Below, piece by piece: positions 1 to 9,155 of a DNA stretch of 64,000 nt. Below the pieces are notes generated by a model, which searched no databases, had not been told where the DNA came from, and saw only the letters and a program-made list of their open reading frames with translations. Location of the stretch: assembly GCA_021737405.1 (NCBI GenBank), contig JAIPEG010000008.1, forward strand, positions 1 to 64,000. Direction: 5' to 3'. Positions within the stretch are counted from its first letter, which is position 1. Every line of letters begins with the position of its first letter. The translations under genes and the position numbers were made by a program. The DNA is from Bacteriovoracaceae bacterium (GTDB lineage Bacteria > Bdellovibrionota > Bacteriovoracia > Bacteriovoracales > Bacteriovoracaceae).

Positions 1-216
1 GAAGGTCTAGCAGATGTAGAATATCAAGCTGACCTTGCTGCCCAAGAACGAAGAGAAAAAGATAGTCAAAGAAGAATTCAAGAACAGTTTGGAGACATTG
101 AATACAATATTCAAAAGGCCCAAGAAAAAGAAGCTGAATTAAGAAGGCAACGAGCTTTAGCAGAGGGTCTTGCTGATGTAGAGAATCAAGCGGACCTCGC
201 TTTAAACCAAGAAAGA
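1..216 (+). repeat. in-frame 162-bp repeat (one full unit plus part of a second)
   Basis: The protein segment EGLADVEYQADLA encoded from base 1 returns as EGLADVENQADLA from base 163, a period of exactly 162 bp (54 codons). The second copy stays similar for about 18 residues and then runs into the Pro/Val-rich linker. The nucleotide copies differ at several third positions, so this is an old repeat. A weaker half-length echo (GDIEYNIQKAQ...) lies inside the unit. More copies probably lie left of the window. Confidence 0.8.
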
Positions 217-1638
217 GCAGAAATTCCTATTGATCCTGTCGCTTCAATTCAACCTGTAGTAGCGCCAATTGTAGACACGCCGATTGTGGACACCTCACTT
301 GTTTCCACGACTGCTCCTAGAATTGGAGAAGAGCGATTACCTGCAGCTGATCCAACCACAAGACCACAAGAGCGCCCCGCTGTTGAAGAGAGAAAGAAAC
401 TCAGCGATATCCTTATTGATCCAATGGAAGACTTTAATCTATTACCCAATAGAGTTGGTGCTAGAGAAAGGCGCATTCGCATCACTGGAAGAAATGTAAA
501 GATTAGAGTTATTGGAAGTCGAAATGGTATGTATAAAGTTGAGCTTCACGAAAATGGAGTAAAGCAACCTGGAACCTATTTCATTAATAAGAGATGGGCC
601 CATAAAACCCTTAACTTTACAGCGGCCCTTGCTGCCGTAAATGGACTAGAGTCTATGAGTGAAGCTGGTAATGCTCCAGTTCCGGAGTGTAGGCCAGGCG
701 AAGATCAGCCCGTCGATATAAATGAAATTCGCGAAGTCGTCGCTCAAGAAATTGTTGAAACGTCTTCAGATGAATTCAAACCCGGATGTGAAGTGCTAGC
801 GGGTAATTTAAATAGTGCTTTAGAAGACGAACTACAAACTTGCTTGATGTCTATCAAAAGATCAATTACTCAAGGAGCCCGTAACGGTTCAGGTCGCATT
901 GATAGAGAGAAACTCTTTTGCAATATGTACAAAAACTTACGTCCTGAAGAACAGCATTTTGCAGGCTCCCTTTTCACTTCAATTGGAGAAGCTGGCATTA
1001 TCGCCACAAGTTCACAGACGGCGGCTCCCGGATATCAAGAACAAGTGTTTGTGATGAAAGTTTTAGATAACCGATTAAGAAAGGCGCGTGCTGACACGAG
1101 AAATAATAATCTAAACGCTTTAGATATGTCCCTTATTCACAAGCAGTTCTCAATGTACAACTCAAGTATCTTTCCAGACTTTAGAGATCTCTTTGAGCCT
1201 TCGGGAAGGGCCTATCGTCAAAGTGAAAATAAAGCAATTAAGGCCTTCATCAGTTTTCAATCAAATCCAGGTGCCTTAGAGCCTGCTGATCAAGTTGATA
1301 ATATGAATATGTATTTTAATCCGCATGGGATGACGAGAATCTCTAACTTACGGGCAACCCGCTACAAGTCTGCTGATCAAAGAAGAAGAGAGGCCCGTAA
1401 CCTCGTCGCTCGATTAAAAAGAGAAGGTAAAATTGCTTCTAATTATCCAGATGATCGCATTGCACCAGGTTGGAGTTTTGGCCAGCTTGAGCCTGTTAAT
1501 GATCTTTCTTACGATGGTGTAAGTGTAAGGAAGACAAGACCTTATATGCATCAGTTTTACAGTAACACCTCTGGTCGACTATACTATGGTCAGGGTCATG
1601 ACGTACCACCATCATGGAGAAACCAATGTTCAAACTAA
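1..1638 (+). CDS. 3' part of a large repeat-containing protein (5' end outside window)
   Basis: The frame is open from base 1 to the TAA at 1636-1638, so the gene starts upstream of the window; a GTG at 286 is internal, not a convincing start. The visible 545 residues begin with a charged, probably coiled-coil stretch holding a 54-residue repeat (see the repeat entry), then a Pro/Thr/Val-rich linker to about residue 120, then a globular region with four or five Cys. The C-terminal end is rich in Tyr, Arg and Asn and has a 'NMYFNPHG' segment and a final 'VPPSWRNQ'. This tail faintly recalls the end of SleB-type cell-wall hydrolases, but I do not see enough to assign it. Function unknown. The stop lies 13 bases inside the next gene, suggesting coupled translation. 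Confidence 0.75.
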   Translation, partial: EGLADVEYQADLAAQERREKDSQRRIQEQFGDIEYNIQKAQEKEAELRRQRALAEGLADVENQADLALNQERAEIPIDPVASIQPVVAPIVDTPIVDTSLVSTTAPRIGEERLPAADPTTRPQERPAVEERKKLSDILIDPMEDFNLLPNRVGARERRIRITGRNVKIRVIGSRNGMYKVELHENGVKQPGTYFINKRWAHKTLNFTAALAAVNGLESMSEAGNAPVPECRPGEDQPVDINEIREVVAQEIVETSSDEFKPGCEVLAGNLNSALEDELQTCLMSIKRSITQGARNGSGRIDREKLFCNMYKNLRPEEQHFAGSLFTSIGEAGIIATSSQTAAPGYQEQVFVMKVLDNRLRKARADTRNNNLNALDMSLIHKQFSMYNSSIFPDFRDLFEPSGRAYRQSENKAIKAFISFQSNPGALEPADQVDNMNMYFNPHGMTRISNLRATRYKSADQRRREARNLVARLKREGKIASNYPDDRIAPGWSFGQLEPVNDLSYDGVSVRKTRPYMHQFYSNTSGRLYYGQGHDVPPSWRNQCSN

Positions 1639-2045
1639 TTTGCCTTCTTACTCTTTTTTCTCTCTCTGTGCAGTCTTCTGATATTTCTGACTGGCAGATA
1701 ACTAAGGAAGAGGATCATTATATTTTAGCAAAGGGCGAAGCTAAAGCAGAGCTTCCAATGACAAATGTGAACCCAAGTGTCGTTCATGTAGAAAAGTATG
1801 GCACTCTGACAGTTGTGCACTATCTTGCGAGTACCTCCGGAACAAGTGTCATGCTTGAAGAGTATTATGGTGCTATCTTTAGTAAAGATGACAAATTTCT
1901 TGGAACTTATCCCATTCGTTATGAATCTCTCTCAGAGGCACATAGTAGCGATGATATTGATCAACCTAAATGGAATGTATCTAATGAAGAACTTAATATC
2001 GTTTATAAAGAACTTAAAATTAACAAACGTTTTTCAATTAAATAA
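1626..2045 (+). CDS. small secreted protein of unknown function
   Basis: The 139-residue product starts MFKLICLLTLFSLSVQSSD, a clear signal peptide. I chose ATG 1626 because GGAG at 1616-1619 is six bases upstream; an in-frame ATG at 1614 would overlap that site. The start lies inside the upstream gene (stop at 1638), so the two are probably cotranscribed and coupled. The mature part (about 120 residues) is mixed alpha/beta with no Cys and no motif I recognise. It ends one base before the stop of the convergent barrel gene. Confidence 0.65.
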   Translation: MFKLICLLTLFSLSVQSSDISDWQITKEEDHYILAKGEAKAELPMTNVNPSVVHVEKYGTLTVVHYLASTSGTSVMLEEYYGAIFSKDDKFLGTYPIRYESLSEAHSSDDIDQPKWNVSNEELNIVYKELKINKRFSIK

Positions 2046-2046
2046 A

Positions 2047-2787
2047 TTAGAAAAAGAGTTGGCCACCAAACCACCAGCCAGAAATTCTTTGATCGAAGGC
2101 GCCATTGGCGGTGGTATTAAAAGTTGATCTTTCCTTAAAGTAAGTCCCACGCAGTCTTAAGAACCAAATATCTAAGAAAGCGCCATACTCCTGGCGTTTA
2201 CCATCAGAGAAGCTATTTCCTGCACTCTCATCAGATGAATAATTTCGATACTCATAGAGTCCACCTAAGAAGGGTAATAGATATAAAGATCCACTTACGC
2301 CCCAATAGGTAGGTCCAAACTCTCCGTACTGAGTGTTAAGATTTCTCTTACCATAATGAACTTGAATATTTGTTGATTGAGCACTTGAACCCAAAAGAAT
2401 AAGATTTCCTTGATAAAAACTAGAGTCTTGAAAACCACTAAATTTATCAACTCCCCCTTGAATACCAATCGCTCTCAAATAAAAGGCTGCCTGATAGCGA
2501 TAGCTTGTTTTGCTTTTATCCATACTCTCAAGGGAGCTGCGACCATCTAACATTCCTCCAGATCCCTCTAAGAAAAACTCAAAGAGCGTACTTGACGAGT
2601 GAAGCGCCAACCATTGATCCATTAAGGCCATTTTTTGTTTTGTTAATAGCCAATCTGCCAGGGTCCATCGGACTGCTTTTTTCTCTTCTTGCTTTCGAAC
2701 AATGACTTCATAAACGCCCTCAATGCCTTGAGCGCAAACAGTTGAAGTGAGTGAAAAAGTGAAGAATAGAATTAGAAATTTTCTCAT
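2047..2787 (-). CDS. probable outer-membrane beta-barrel protein
   Basis: The 246-residue product has a signal peptide (MRKFLILFFTFSLTSTVCAQ) and a body of alternating aromatic/hydrophobic and polar residues, with many Gly, Tyr, Ser and Asn. It ends in FGGQLFF; a C-terminal aromatic is typical of Bam-inserted barrels. No enzyme motif is visible. It is small for a porin and could be an 8- to 12-strand barrel. It is the last gene of a short minus-strand pair with mltA upstream (57-base gap), so it may serve the cell wall or envelope. The family is not recognised; the barrel call is inference from composition. Confidence 0.6.
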   Translation of the reverse strand: MRKFLILFFTFSLTSTVCAQGIEGVYEVIVRKQEEKKAVRWTLADWLLTKQKMALMDQWLALHSSSTLFEFFLEGSGGMLDGRSSLESMDKSKTSYRYQAAFYLRAIGIQGGVDKFSGFQDSSFYQGNLILLGSSAQSTNIQVHYGKRNLNTQYGEFGPTYWGVSGSLYLLPFLGGLYEYRNYSSDESAGNSFSDGKRQEYGAFLDIWFLRLRGTYFKERSTFNTTANGAFDQRISGWWFGGQLFF

Positions 2788-2844
2788 CTTTTCATCATAT
2801 CAAGGCCTTCAGTGAATTAAGGAAGAGCAGGAGGTATTTTCCTG

Positions 2845-4044
2845 TTAAAGGCAGGCGTTCTTTGGACCTAAGAAATATAGACGAGCAGAATGTTTCATCA
2901 CACCAGCCGCTTGTCGGGCTTCTCTTCCCTCTCCCCAGTAGAGATCGGCCCTCCCAGGCCCTTTAATCGCTCCACCAGTATCATGAGCAAAAACAAGTCT
3001 TGAGCGATTTTCAAAGCTTTTTGGTTGGGCAGATTTTTGATCTTCAAACTGTGGGTGAGGATAATTTAGAAAAGCGACAGCTCCTAAGGGAAAAAACTGG
3101 GTATCAATAGCAATCGTTCTTCTATCCCTTACCTCTAGACCTGAAGTCGTGACTCCCTTTTTGCCTTCTAGCTCTCTAAAAAAAATGTAACTTGGATTCT
3201 CACTAAGAAAGTCATAAAGATCTTTTTCACTCAACCCCTCAAGATGGCCTTCAATTCGCGCCATGCTCATCTCTTCTTTTGGAATCACGTCATAGAGAAG
3301 CTTTCCAATACTTTTATAGCGGTAACCATTTTGAGCTCCATACCCTATCGACAATAATGATCCATCAGGAAACCTAACTTTTCCAGAACCTTGGATTTGT
3401 AAGAAGAAAGCGTCAATTGGGCTGACATAGGCGAGCTCTAGCCCCTTGCCTACTAAGACCTGTGCTTGATCAATCTCACGACGCGAGTAATAAGGCACCA
3501 CTCTCTTTAAAAGACCAGGCCCCGACTTAATTCTTGCAGATACAACTTCTCGATCCGTTTTAAGTTCGGCCAGATCATCATGGGCAAACTGACCCAGAGA
3601 AACTTCAATGAGATCTTCTGGTACTTTATAGAGAGGTTGCGTGAAAGGAGGGATAGGTTTCCTTCGGCCTTCATATACAGGTGAGAAATAGGAGGTCAAA
3701 AGTATTTCTGACCAGTCTTCCTTACCGTAGACTTCAAACCATTGAGTTTCTTCTTGAAGATAGCGAATGAGACTACTTCCCTCACTTGGCATTTTTTCAA
3801 GGAAGCTATCATAAGTTTTTGGGTCAATGACACAACTTCCAAACTCAAGAGTTAAAGAGCGCTTTTTAAAGAGGGACTCTCGACTATCAATCAAAACCTG
3901 ACGTAAATCATCTCCTCCTGTTAAAACAAGGTGCTGGGGTGGATCAATTTTGCGCATGGCCTCATTTCGCCTTTTAATTTCACTGCGCGAACAGCTCATA
4001 AAGGCCGCCAAAAGGCATATGAGTAAAATCTGAAGATAAGTCAC
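2845..4044 (-). CDS. mltA: membrane-bound lytic murein transglycosylase A
   Basis: MltA cleaves the MurNAc-GlcNAc bond of peptidoglycan with formation of a 1,6-anhydro end. The 399-residue product has a lipoprotein-type signal (AAFMSC), so it is probably anchored to the outer membrane. The MltA domain is followed by the 3D domain ending in FAHDTGGAIKGPGRADLYWG; the Asp in AHDTGG (about residue 355) matches the catalytic Asp308 of the E. coli enzyme. The start is GTG at 4042-4044, supported by AAGGAG eight bases upstream; no better ATG exists. It is divergent from ftsH with about 70 bases between the starts, so both promoters must lie there. Length is normal for the family. Confidence 0.93.
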   Translation of the reverse strand: MTYLQILLICLLAAFMSCSRSEIKRRNEAMRKIDPPQHLVLTGGDDLRQVLIDSRESLFKKRSLTLEFGSCVIDPKTYDSFLEKMPSEGSSLIRYLQEETQWFEVYGKEDWSEILLTSYFSPVYEGRRKPIPPFTQPLYKVPEDLIEVSLGQFAHDDLAELKTDREVVSARIKSGPGLLKRVVPYYSRREIDQAQVLVGKGLELAYVSPIDAFFLQIQGSGKVRFPDGSLLSIGYGAQNGYRYKSIGKLLYDVIPKEEMSMARIEGHLEGLSEKDLYDFLSENPSYIFFRELEGKKGVTTSGLEVRDRRTIAIDTQFFPLGAVAFLNYPHPQFEDQKSAQPKSFENRSRLVFAHDTGGAIKGPGRADLYWGEGREARQAAGVMKHSARLYFLGPKNACL

Positions 4045-4114
4045 TCTAAAATCTCCTTATGTCCTGAACAAATTGTCTCAAATAATGTACCTTATGGCCC
4101 TAGGAGTCTTAATA

Positions 4115-6010
4115 ATGAATGAAGAAAATAATCAGTCTAAGAAAAATAAACCGAAAGAAAAAAAGTCGAGTTCTAAAGGAAAGCCTGGCCTCCCTAAAGG
4201 AAAGGATTTAAGTCTTTGGCTTCTTGTCTTTTTTGGCGCTCTTTTCATGGCCAATTACTTTCAACAACAAAATGTTGATAAGAGAACTAAGGAAGTCCCC
4301 TATTCAGAAGTCATAAAGGCCATTAGAAATGGTCAGGTAAAACGGGTAACCTTTAAAGGGGAAATCCTTGAAGCCACCCTAAGTGAGCAAGGGGCACAAG
4401 ATGTTAAGGGCAATATTAGTTTAGTAACTCCCCTTCCTCCCCTTCCTTCTCCAGATCTTTTAAGTCTCTTAGAATCGAAGGGAATTGAAATTGTAGCAAC
4501 GGCGGAGAAGTCCGACACTTGGATGAATATTCTTATCAGCTTTCTTCCTTGGATTTTTATTATTGGATTTTTCTACTATTCATCAAAGAGTCTCAACAAA
4601 AAGATGGGCGGCCAAGGCCTTCCTCCCTTTATGGGTGGTCATAAGAGCCATCAAATTGATGCTTCTCAAAGTAAAATTAAATTCTCAGATGTTGCCGGTG
4701 CTCAAAATGCAAAAACGGATCTTCAAGAGGTTGTTGATTTTCTAAAAACTCCAGACAAATTTAAAGAAATGGGCGCCGAGCTACCCCGGGGGGTGTTAAT
4801 GGTAGGCCCTCCAGGTACAGGGAAAACGCTCATGGCAAAGGCCGTTGCCGGAGAGGCGGAAGTCCCTTTCTTTAGTATGAGCGGCTCTGAATTTATTGAG
4901 CTCTATGTAGGCATGGGAGCTAGTCGCGTAAGAAAACTTTTTGAAGAAGCAAAGGAGAAAGCTCCTTCAATCATTTTCATCGATGAAATCGATTCAATCG
5001 GTAGGGCCAGGGGAACGGGTCTCGGAGGAGGCCATGATGAAAGAGAACAAACACTCAATCAAATTTTGGCAGAGATGGATGGCTTTGGTACTGGTGAATC
5101 TGTCGTTGTATTGGCCGCAACAAATAGGCCAGATGTCCTTGATACTGCTTTAACAAGACCAGGCCGCTTTGATCGACAAGTCGTTATGGATCTTCCCATG
5201 ATTAAGGCGCGTGAAGAGATCATTAAGATTCATATGAGAAAAATTCCAACGGGAGAAGATGTTGATATCAATCACATTGCCCGTATCACTCCAGGTTTTT
5301 CTGGCGCCCAGTTAAAGAACCTTGTGAATGAAGCTGCTCTCATTGCGGCAAGAAAGGGTGACAAGTTAGTTAGCGCAATAGACTTCTCCCTTGCCAGAGA
5401 TAAAGTCCTAATGGGTAACCCCAGGGATGAAGTTCTAACAGAGAAACAAAAAAGAGTGATTGCTATTCATGAATCAGGTCACGCCTTGGTGGCCATTTTA
5501 TCAAAAAACTCAAACCCAATAACCAAAATCACCATCATACCCAGAGGTCGTGCACTAGGCTTTACCGAACAAACCCCAGAGGAGGATATGGTTAATCAAT
5601 CTAAGGGTTACCTTATGACTCAGTTAGCGATTCTTCTTGGTGGTCGAGTGGCAGAGGAAATTCTACTTGAAGAAATAACCACAGGTGCACAAGATGATCT
5701 CAAGAGGGCCACAAATATTGCTCGCAGTATGATAGCCAATTTTGGAATGAGCGATACTTTTGGTCTTCTCACTGTTGAGATGGGTGAAGAGCATGCTTTT
5801 CTAGGCCGAGAGATGAGCAGACCAAAGAACTTCTCAGAAGAAACTGCTCAAAAGCTAGATAAAGAAATCTCTCTACTTCTTGAAGAGAGAAAGTCTCATG
5901 TGAAAATTCTTCTTGAAGAAAATAGACCATTGCTTGAGAGACTTAGTCAGGAACTCTTTGAGAAAGAAACCCTTGAGAAACAAGATATCTATCAGATAAT
6001 AGGTTTTTAA
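4115..6010 (+). CDS. ftsH: ATP-dependent zinc metalloprotease FtsH
   Basis: FtsH is the membrane-anchored AAA+ protease that degrades misfolded and regulatory membrane and soluble proteins. Counting from ATG 4115 (631 residues) there is a Lys-rich head, a first membrane segment near residues 32-50, a periplasmic domain, a second membrane segment near 138-155, Walker A GPPGTGKT at 231-238, Walker B with Asp290-Glu291, the second-region-of-homology ATNRP...GRFDR, and the zinc site HESGH at 452-456, with the third ligand in the following TTGAQDD segment. The 4115 start has GGAG eight bases upstream; an ATG at 4073 in frame lacks one. The family usually has HEAGH; the Ala-to-Ser change is conservative. 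Confidence 0.97.
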   Translation: MNEENNQSKKNKPKEKKSSSKGKPGLPKGKDLSLWLLVFFGALFMANYFQQQNVDKRTKEVPYSEVIKAIRNGQVKRVTFKGEILEATLSEQGAQDVKGNISLVTPLPPLPSPDLLSLLESKGIEIVATAEKSDTWMNILISFLPWIFIIGFFYYSSKSLNKKMGGQGLPPFMGGHKSHQIDASQSKIKFSDVAGAQNAKTDLQEVVDFLKTPDKFKEMGAELPRGVLMVGPPGTGKTLMAKAVAGEAEVPFFSMSGSEFIELYVGMGASRVRKLFEEAKEKAPSIIFIDEIDSIGRARGTGLGGGHDEREQTLNQILAEMDGFGTGESVVVLAATNRPDVLDTALTRPGRFDRQVVMDLPMIKAREEIIKIHMRKIPTGEDVDINHIARITPGFSGAQLKNLVNEAALIAARKGDKLVSAIDFSLARDKVLMGNPRDEVLTEKQKRVIAIHESGHALVAILSKNSNPITKITIIPRGRALGFTEQTPEEDMVNQSKGYLMTQLAILLGGRVAEEILLEEITTGAQDDLKRATNIARSMIANFGMSDTFGLLTVEMGEEHAFLGREMSRPKNFSEETAQKLDKEISLLLEERKSHVKILLEENRPLLERLSQELFEKETLEKQDIYQIIGF

Positions 6011-6075
6011 GTTTATTTTAAGAGTCGAGTGGATAATGCCGACAAGCAGTTGATATTGCTTTTAAGGATGAATCC

Positions 6076-7572
6076 ATGCGTAGTCTTATATTCACTCTCT
6101 CCTTAGTTTTTCTTTGGCAAGGCCACGCTGGTTGTCCTCAATTATTAAGAGGACTCCTTAGAAAAAAGTCTCTCTATGAAAATACTCCTCAGTATACCTA
6201 TTTTCAGAAAGTCACAAAAATTGAAAAGACGACGAACTTCTTTCGAAGAATCAAAGAGAATCCAGAACCTTCTTTAAATATTTCCATTTGGAAGAAGCTC
6301 GCTGTCATGGACAGCTTTCTCTTTAATGGCAGTCATGCACCAAATGAGCGCCAATGGCGCATATTTTTTAGAGAGTTTGAGGCCAACTACATCAGTTATA
6401 AGAGAAGTAAAATCATTGTCGATTTCCTTATTGCCAATGAAGGTATCAGCTCAGCTGCCTTCATGAAAAAACTAAAAGATTGGAAATTCTCACAAGAGTA
6501 CATTCTCTTTCTCAAGGGTCGCTTAGAAGAACTTGGCAGTATTGATCAACTGAGAGTGGCCTTAGAGCTTGAAAAGAAAACAACTCTCACTCACATCGGA
6601 AATAATTATCACGAATACCGCATGGTCAGAGGGCATCTAGAAGATCTTCTTTCAAAGGAAGAATGTCAGGAAGATTGTCAAAAACTCACAAAAATGCTTC
6701 TTGGGAGCCTTGGAACGGAGTCACAAAAAGAAAAAATGATGTTTGAAATATTCTTTGAAGGAGAGGCCCGCCCTGATTTAAAAGAAATGCGTGAACTGCT
6801 CTACCAAGAAGAAACATTTGTTCTCACTCGTCTTAAAAGAGAGAGAAACACTGAAATTTTTGGTTTTTTAAAATCGTTAGTTTCACAACCTGAATTTATT
6901 GATTCCCTTTTGGGCTATGTTTATAAATCGAATCTTCTAGAAAAGAGACGTGCCGTAAAACTTTTTAAAATGGTTTATAATGCTCAAGCAAGAAATATTC
7001 ATTTCCCAAAAATCAATAGAGTCATCTATGGACCTAAGGAGGCCGACAAGGCACTCGACCTCTTACAAAGTCTAAATGCTTCCGTTGAAGGTGATGAGCT
7101 TTTAACCACATTTGCTCGTAGAGTTGATCCCCTAGCAGAAAAGAGATGGGCAGCTATGTTAGAGGTGGCAAAGAAAAATGACGGTGATTTTCATAACAGG
7201 ATGACATCAGCGGCAGAAAAAGCGAAGGCCCGTGGAGACCTTTCACCAGCTAATCCTCGAAGCTTTGTTGGAAGAATTGCCGCACTCGTAGTCATTGGTG
7301 TCCCTACTGTTGGATATTTTTATTTCGATGGACTTCCCACTTCCGTACAAGAGTATATTTATGGAGAAAACGAAAAAGTAAATCCAGATGCTCCCCTACC
7401 TGATGGTGGTGAAGTTGTAGAGCTTGGCGGAGAAGAAGACTTAATGCTAGAAGAAGTAGGAGAAGTCATAACCGAAGAAAAAGGTGATCGAGAACCCTCT
7501 TCTGCCAAAGAAAAGAAACAAGCTACTTTTACAAAACTTTGGTGTCAGCTCTTTTCTTGTAAGATTAAATAG
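6076..7572 (+). CDS. exported or membrane-anchored protein of unknown function, 498 aa
   Basis: The product has a signal peptide (MRSLIFTLSLVFLWQGHAG) and then about 370 mostly helical, Lys/Glu/Arg-rich residues. A hydrophobic segment near residues 400-416 (IAALVVIGVPTVGYFYF) is probably a C-terminal membrane anchor, followed by a very acidic tail (about 60 residues) closing with three Cys in the last 25 residues. AAGGA at 6063-6067 precedes ATG 6076. It lies 65 bases after ftsH on the same strand and may be read with it, but there is no proof that it is an FtsH partner. The 3' end overlaps the convergent MFS gene by eight bases. The family is not recognised. Confidence 0.65.
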   Translation: MRSLIFTLSLVFLWQGHAGCPQLLRGLLRKKSLYENTPQYTYFQKVTKIEKTTNFFRRIKENPEPSLNISIWKKLAVMDSFLFNGSHAPNERQWRIFFREFEANYISYKRSKIIVDFLIANEGISSAAFMKKLKDWKFSQEYILFLKGRLEELGSIDQLRVALELEKKTTLTHIGNNYHEYRMVRGHLEDLLSKEECQEDCQKLTKMLLGSLGTESQKEKMMFEIFFEGEARPDLKEMRELLYQEETFVLTRLKRERNTEIFGFLKSLVSQPEFIDSLLGYVYKSNLLEKRRAVKLFKMVYNAQARNIHFPKINRVIYGPKEADKALDLLQSLNASVEGDELLTTFARRVDPLAEKRWAAMLEVAKKNDGDFHNRMTSAAEKAKARGDLSPANPRSFVGRIAALVVIGVPTVGYFYFDGLPTSVQEYIYGENEKVNPDAPLPDGGEVVELGGEEDLMLEEVGEVITEEKGDREPSSAKEKKQATFTKLWCQLFSCKIK

Positions 7573-8758
7573 AAACTACTTCCTCTTTCCTTAAAATTCT
7601 TTGAAGGGGTAAAAGTAAAAAGACAAAGGCCAATACAAAACCCACCCCAAGCACCTGAAAGGTTACAGACAATCCCTTGGTGTCGATCAATCTTCCAACG
7701 ATAGGACCGATCACAAAAAAGCCTAAGCGAAAAAATAAACTGACTAAGGAATTTACTGTGGCCCTAAAGGTCGCTTCGACATGGCCATTAAGAGCATTCT
7801 TTAAATAGACTTGAGTCAAAGCGCGGCTGAATTGAAAAAGAAGACCAAAGGCCACCCCTAACCAGCCACCAACGAGACTGAGACTAAAGTAGGCTAGAAT
7901 TGGCAAAAGGCCTAACGATATCAGGATTGGCGTGCTTCCATATTTTCTAACAAGTCTCACAACAAACTTACCCGAAAATGCTACCGTCAAATTGTAGCCC
8001 GCCCAAATAAGGCCAAAAGAATAAAGGGGAATATTTTCATCTAACCAATACTTTTGGAAAATCCAAACCGCAATAAAGGAGGAAAGACTCCAGATAACGA
8101 GGTTAATGAAAAGAATCTTAACAACAGGTTTTTCCTTAAATAATAAGGACCATATAAGTAAAAAGTTCTCTTTATGATTTTTTGAAGGTCTCTCTCTGCT
8201 AGGCTCTACAAGAAAGAAGGTAATGATAAAAGGCACCCAACCAGCAATTGCTTGTGCCCATAACACATGCCGAAAAGAATAGAGAACAAGAAAGCCTCCG
8301 ATTAAGCTACCAACGGCTTCAGCGACTCCCTTTGCATAAAAGATCTGCGCCACTGAGTTCGCCTTTATCCTTACTGAATGTGGACTATCAGGAAAAGAAT
8401 CATAGAGAAGGGAAAAGTCTGCTCCCGAAACAAAGCTCATACCAATCGCAATAAAGACCTCAAAGAAAAGTAGGTCCCAAAATGTTTGCGCAAAAATAAG
8501 CCAAGTAAATCCAAGACCAGAGAGAAATGAGCCGATCATTAACGTCTTTCTTCTGCCAATATGATCACAAAGGTAGCCAGAGGGAACTTCAGTTAAAGCG
8601 ACGACAAGACCAAAAGAGGCCTGTAAAAGAAAAACCTTTTCCATCGAAAGACCAAGGTCTAAGAAGAAAGGAATCATTACAGGGATAAGGACTAAGAACA
8701 TTCTAAAAAAGCAGAATGTGTAAATCATCGATAAGTTTTTTTGAAGAGGTCTATCCAT
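7565..8758 (-). CDS. major facilitator superfamily transporter
   Basis: A 397-residue protein with about twelve hydrophobic helices and the MFS loop 2-3 signature in the form CDHIGRRKTL (residues about 64-73). The half-molecule symmetry and length fit MFS exporters. The start ATG overlaps the stop of the upstream 129-residue gene (TAATG), and the whole run of LysR, ATP-grasp, AspA-type hydrolase, small protein and MFS is tightly packed, so it is probably the export or import arm of that pathway. The substrate is not evident; a peptide-like or N-acyl amino-acid product is a guess from the neighbours. Confidence 0.88.
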   Translation of the reverse strand: MDRPLQKNLSMIYTFCFFRMFLVLIPVMIPFFLDLGLSMEKVFLLQASFGLVVALTEVPSGYLCDHIGRRKTLMIGSFLSGLGFTWLIFAQTFWDLLFFEVFIAIGMSFVSGADFSLLYDSFPDSPHSVRIKANSVAQIFYAKGVAEAVGSLIGGFLVLYSFRHVLWAQAIAGWVPFIITFFLVEPSRERPSKNHKENFLLIWSLLFKEKPVVKILFINLVIWSLSSFIAVWIFQKYWLDENIPLYSFGLIWAGYNLTVAFSGKFVVRLVRKYGSTPILISLGLLPILAYFSLSLVGGWLGVAFGLLFQFSRALTQVYLKNALNGHVEATFRATVNSLVSLFFRLGFFVIGPIVGRLIDTKGLSVTFQVLGVGFVLAFVFLLLPLQRILRKEEVVSI

Positions 8759-9147
8759 TATTTTGGAGAGATCACTTTCTCACATGGATTAACCACAATA
8801 AAGGCATAAATTGTTGGAATGAATTCTGATATCTTTGCTTTTCCAGGTGCCCATAGAATGGGAAGGCTCATCGGATATTGCAAACGAGAAGTCTGTCTAC
8901 CTGGACTTGTGTAAAGATACCACTCATTCGTATTTTGAATTCCCCTACTTTTTAAAATCCCTTGAAAGGTCTCTTTTTCAGGGTAAAGACCATCCCTTGT
9001 GCATTCGCTTACAATATCTTTTAGAACTAAACGGGCCTTTTCTAAATTCTCTGAGTCCACCTGGTAAAGATGACGTAGACCTATAACCCCTAGCAAAAGA
9101 AGAATAAGGATAATTATCTTTATGAAAGAACCCCATCTATTTTTCAA
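8758..9147 (-). CDS. small single-pass membrane protein
   Basis: The 129-residue product has one N-terminal membrane segment (about residues 9-26, IKIIILILLLLGVIGL) and an extracytoplasmic domain with two Cys that could pair. The start is TTG at 9145-9147 with AGGA six bases upstream; there is no ATG in a suitable place. Its stop overlaps the start of the MFS gene by one base, and the AspA-type gene ends nine bases before it, so it belongs to this operon. It resembles the periplasmic part of a pilin-like or accessory protein only in outline; the function is unknown. Confidence 0.6.
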   Translation of the reverse strand: MKNRWGSFIKIIILILLLLGVIGLRHLYQVDSENLEKARLVLKDIVSECTRDGLYPEKETFQGILKSRGIQNTNEWYLYTSPGRQTSRLQYPMSLPILWAPGKAKISEFIPTIYAFIVVNPCEKVISPK

Positions 9148-9155
9148 AAGAATTC

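Noticed and set aside
1300..1638. SleB-type cell-wall hydrolase end in the first gene
   Set aside because: Only NPHG and PSW-like words match; the catalytic Glu region could not be placed.
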